DNA from: Magnetococcales bacterium | GTDB lineage: Bacteria; Pseudomonadota; Magnetococcia; Magnetococcales; JADGAP01 | Direction of reading: 5' to 3' | Length of the DNA stretch: 43,421 nt | Assembly: GCA_015231965.1 (NCBI GenBank) | Contig: JADGAP010000009.1 | Location: forward strand, 1-43,421 | Part shown: positions 41,019 to 43,421 of the stretch, piece after piece | How positions within the stretch are numbered: position 1 is the first letter of the stretch | Layout of the letters: the number at the start of each line of letters is the position of its first letter | The notes under the pieces: generated by a model | Databases searched by the model: none | The model's input: the letters and a program-made list of their open reading frames with translations, nothing else | Told to the model about the DNA's origin: nothing | Made by a program: the position numbers and the translations under genes

Positions 41019-43421
41019 ATGGGCGATCGTTGGATCCTGCAACGTCTTTTTATTTTAGTGGCGGGGCTCTTTCTCGCCGTCCTGCCCTGGCCTGCCCAGT
41101 CGGCCAACAGCCTGGACGTAGTGCTGGTGCTGGACAACTCCGGCAGCATGAAAAAAAACGACCCGGAACGACTCACCCGCACCGCCACCCTCTGGCTCAC
41201 CCGCAACCTGCCGCCGGACGCCCGCTTTGGACTGGTGATTTTTGACAAGGAGGCGCGGGTCGTCCTCCCCCTGGCCCCGGCGGACGACCAAACGCCGACG
41301 GCGGTGGAATCCAGCCTGAGCCAATTGAATTACAAGGGTGCCCTGACCAACACCCCGGCGGCCCTGGAAAAGGCCCTCTACGAACACAAGGTCCACGGTC
41401 GGGGAGAGGCCATGCGGGCGGTGCTGCTGCTCACCGACGGCATGGTGGATACCGGCGACAAGAAAAAGGACGAACAAGTCACCCAATGGATGAAGGAGTC
41501 CCTGGCGGAAGACGCCGCCCGGGTAGGGGTGAAAATTTACGGCGTAGCCCTTTCGGAACAGGCGGATTTCATGCTGCTCCAGGGCCTTGGCCAACGCAGC
41601 CAGGGGGATTACTACCGAGTGCTGCAACCCCAGGACATCCAGGGGGTCTTTGAACGGGTGCTGAACGCCCTCAAGCCCGCGCCATCGCCTCCTCCTCCTC
41701 CTCCTCCCGCCCCCGTCGCCCAGGTGGAACCCCCTCCGCCCCCCAAGATGGAACTTCCGCCGGAACCCAAGGCGGAACCCGTCCCGGCGGTCAAGGTTCC
41801 TGAACCCGCTCCCGTCGCCCCTCCCGTCGCCCCTCCCGTCGCCCCTCCGGTGGAGGCCCAAGGCGACCGCCTGCTGTGGATGGGGATCATCGGCGGCGTG
41901 GGGGTGTTGGGCGTGGTGGGGCTGCTGCTGTGGATCGTCAAGGGCAAGCGTCGGAAGGAAGAAGAGGTGGAGGAGCAACGGCTGCGGGAGTTGCAACGCC
42001 AGGCGGAAGCCCGCAAGGCGGCCCCGGCGGCTCCTCACGCGACGGGCGACTTGGCCCCGCCGCTCACCCGGAGTTCCGCCGCCGCCCTGTCGCCGCCCTC
42101 GGCGATGCCGCCCCCCTCTCACACCATTGCCGCTGCTCCGCCCCTGCCCGAAGTCTATTTGCGGGATCTTTCCGGGATCACGGGACGGGACTCCCACGCC
42201 CTGGGCAAGGCGGAAATCCAGGTGGGCCGGGTGGGAGATCTGCAAAACGAAACGGTGCAATGCCTGGTGATTCGCGATGCGGCCATGAGCCGTCATCACG
42301 CGGTCATCCGCTTCCACGACGGGGCGTTCCACCTGTCGGACCGGGGGAGCGGCAACGGCACGTTTTACCAAGGACAAAGGCTGGAGAGCAACGAGGAGCG
42401 GGCGTTGCGCCACGGCGACCGCATCGCCTTCGGATCGTTTGAGTTTGAAATTTACCAGCCGCAAGAGGAGGAGGAGGGGGCGACGGTGATCGTTCGGGGT
42501 CCCAGCCCGATGCGGCCCCCGGCCCCCCTCCCGCCCCGGACCTCTCCTCCCACGCCGACCCCCGCGCCGACCCCGGAACCGACGCCGGAGCCGACCCCCG
42601 AACCGACGCCGGAGCCGAAGCTTGATCTGTTGATGCTGGATGAGTCCCCCGAGGAGATAGAGGAGGAGGATTCTGAGGGAGAGAGAACCTTCATCGACGC
42701 CGCTCCGGAGGCGTTCCAAGGGGAGCCTCGGTGGGAGAGCGCCGCCACGCCCTCGTCCCTTTCCGGCGCTCCCGCCGCTCCCGCTTGGCCGGAAGCTTGG
42801 CTGCGGGATGGCGACAAGGTCAGCGGCGAGGAGTGGAATCCCATCGCCACGCCGGTGGTTCACATCGGTCGGCAGCGCCAGGAGGAGGGGGCGGAAGCCC
42901 GCTCCCTGGTCTTGTTGTTGGATGGCATCAGCCGTAAGCACGCCCGTCTGGAAGTGCGGGACGGCACCTTCCATTTCATCGACCTGGGCAGTGGCAACGG
43001 AACCTACGTCAACGGCGAACGGTTGGCCGGCGAAACCGTGCTGCGCCACGGGGATCGCATCCGACTGCATCACACCGTACTGGAGTTTGTCTGCCCGGCC
43101 CTGCAAACGCCGCCGCCCTTGATGGAAGAAGAAGAGGAGGAGCGCACCGCCCTGGCCGGGTCCTTCCAGACCCGCGCCATGCCCATCGCTCCCCCCATCG
43201 AGGAGGAAGAGGAGGAGCGCACCGCCCTGGCCGGGGCTTTTCGTTCTCCCGTCGCGCCGCTGCTGCCAGTGGAGGAGGAGGATGAAGAGGATCGCACGGC
43301 CTTCGTGCGTCCGGTTTCTCCCCGCTCGTCGGCTCCGTCGGCCCCCGTCGCGCCGCCGCTGCCAGCGGAGGAGGATGAAGAGGATCGCACGGCCTTCGTG
43401 CGTCCGGTTTCTCCCCGCTCG
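41019..43421 (+). CDS. vWA - TM - FHA - FHA membrane protein (truncated by window end)
   Basis: Own translation from ATG 41019: signal peptide, LDVVLVLDNSGSMKKNDPERLT (MIDAS), Pro-rich linker, TM LLWMGIIGGVGVLGVVGLLLWIV, FHA1 IQVGRVGD...MSRHHAVIRF...LSDRGSGNGTFYQGQRL, FHA2 VHIGRQ...ISRKHARLEVRDGTFHFIDLGSGNGTYVNGERL. Frame open to window end. Confidence 0.9.
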   Translation, partial: MGDRWILQRLFILVAGLFLAVLPWPAQSANSLDVVLVLDNSGSMKKNDPERLTRTATLWLTRNLPPDARFGLVIFDKEARVVLPLAPADDQTPTAVESSLSQLNYKGALTNTPAALEKALYEHKVHGRGEAMRAVLLLTDGMVDTGDKKKDEQVTQWMKESLAEDAARVGVKIYGVALSEQADFMLLQGLGQRSQGDYYRVLQPQDIQGVFERVLNALKPAPSPPPPPPPAPVAQVEPPPPPKMELPPEPKAEPVPAVKVPEPAPVAPPVAPPVAPPVEAQGDRLLWMGIIGGVGVLGVVGLLLWIVKGKRRKEEEVEEQRLRELQRQAEARKAAPAAPHATGDLAPPLTRSSAAALSPPSAMPPPSHTIAAAPPLPEVYLRDLSGITGRDSHALGKAEIQVGRVGDLQNETVQCLVIRDAAMSRHHAVIRFHDGAFHLSDRGSGNGTFYQGQRLESNEERALRHGDRIAFGSFEFEIYQPQEEEEGATVIVRGPSPMRPPAPLPPRTSPPTPTPAPTPEPTPEPTPEPTPEPKLDLLMLDESPEEIEEEDSEGERTFIDAAPEAFQGEPRWESAATPSSLSGAPAAPAWPEAWLRDGDKVSGEEWNPIATPVVHIGRQRQEEGAEARSLVLLLDGISRKHARLEVRDGTFHFIDLGSGNGTYVNGERLAGETVLRHGDRIRLHHTVLEFVCPALQTPPPLMEEEEEERTALAGSFQTRAMPIAPPIEEEEEERTALAGAFRSPVAPLLPVEEEDEEDRTAFVRPVSPRSSAPSAPVAPPLPAEEDEEDRTAFVRPVSPRS

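Noticed and set aside
41055-43106. 683-aa - strand ORF
   Set aside because: Antisense to the vWA-FHA gene; Gly/Arg-rich shadow frame.

Overview
High-GC proteobacterial chromosomal window of about 43 kb. The mostly ordinary backbone comprises: a nonulosonic-acid (legionaminate/pseudaminate-type) sugar cluster; an acetate uptake/activation block (DUF294-CBS, ActP, DUF485, Acs, and an ADP-forming acyl-CoA synthetase-like protein); LigA, ArgB and a TIGR04211-like SH3 protein; and a DUF1538-DUF1538-PII operon. The accessory content is more unusual. It includes an IS66-family element interrupting an AlbA_2/Schlafen-type gene; a TerD-FtsK fusion bracketed by repeats; a divergent PilO/GspL/PilP-like inner-membrane trio; and a reduced Mu-like prophage module (S24 repressor, operator-like array, Gam, a small ORF, Mor). 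That module runs into a GH108-like muramidase followed by two and a half copies of a Cys-rich membrane-anchored protein family, a possible toxin/immunity or lysis island. The window ends in a vWA-TM-FHA-FHA protein with repeated acidic RT(A/F) peptides. Several structured repeat families are present, one with apparent compensatory base changes. All calls come from reading motifs in translated ORFs; no database search or folding program was run.
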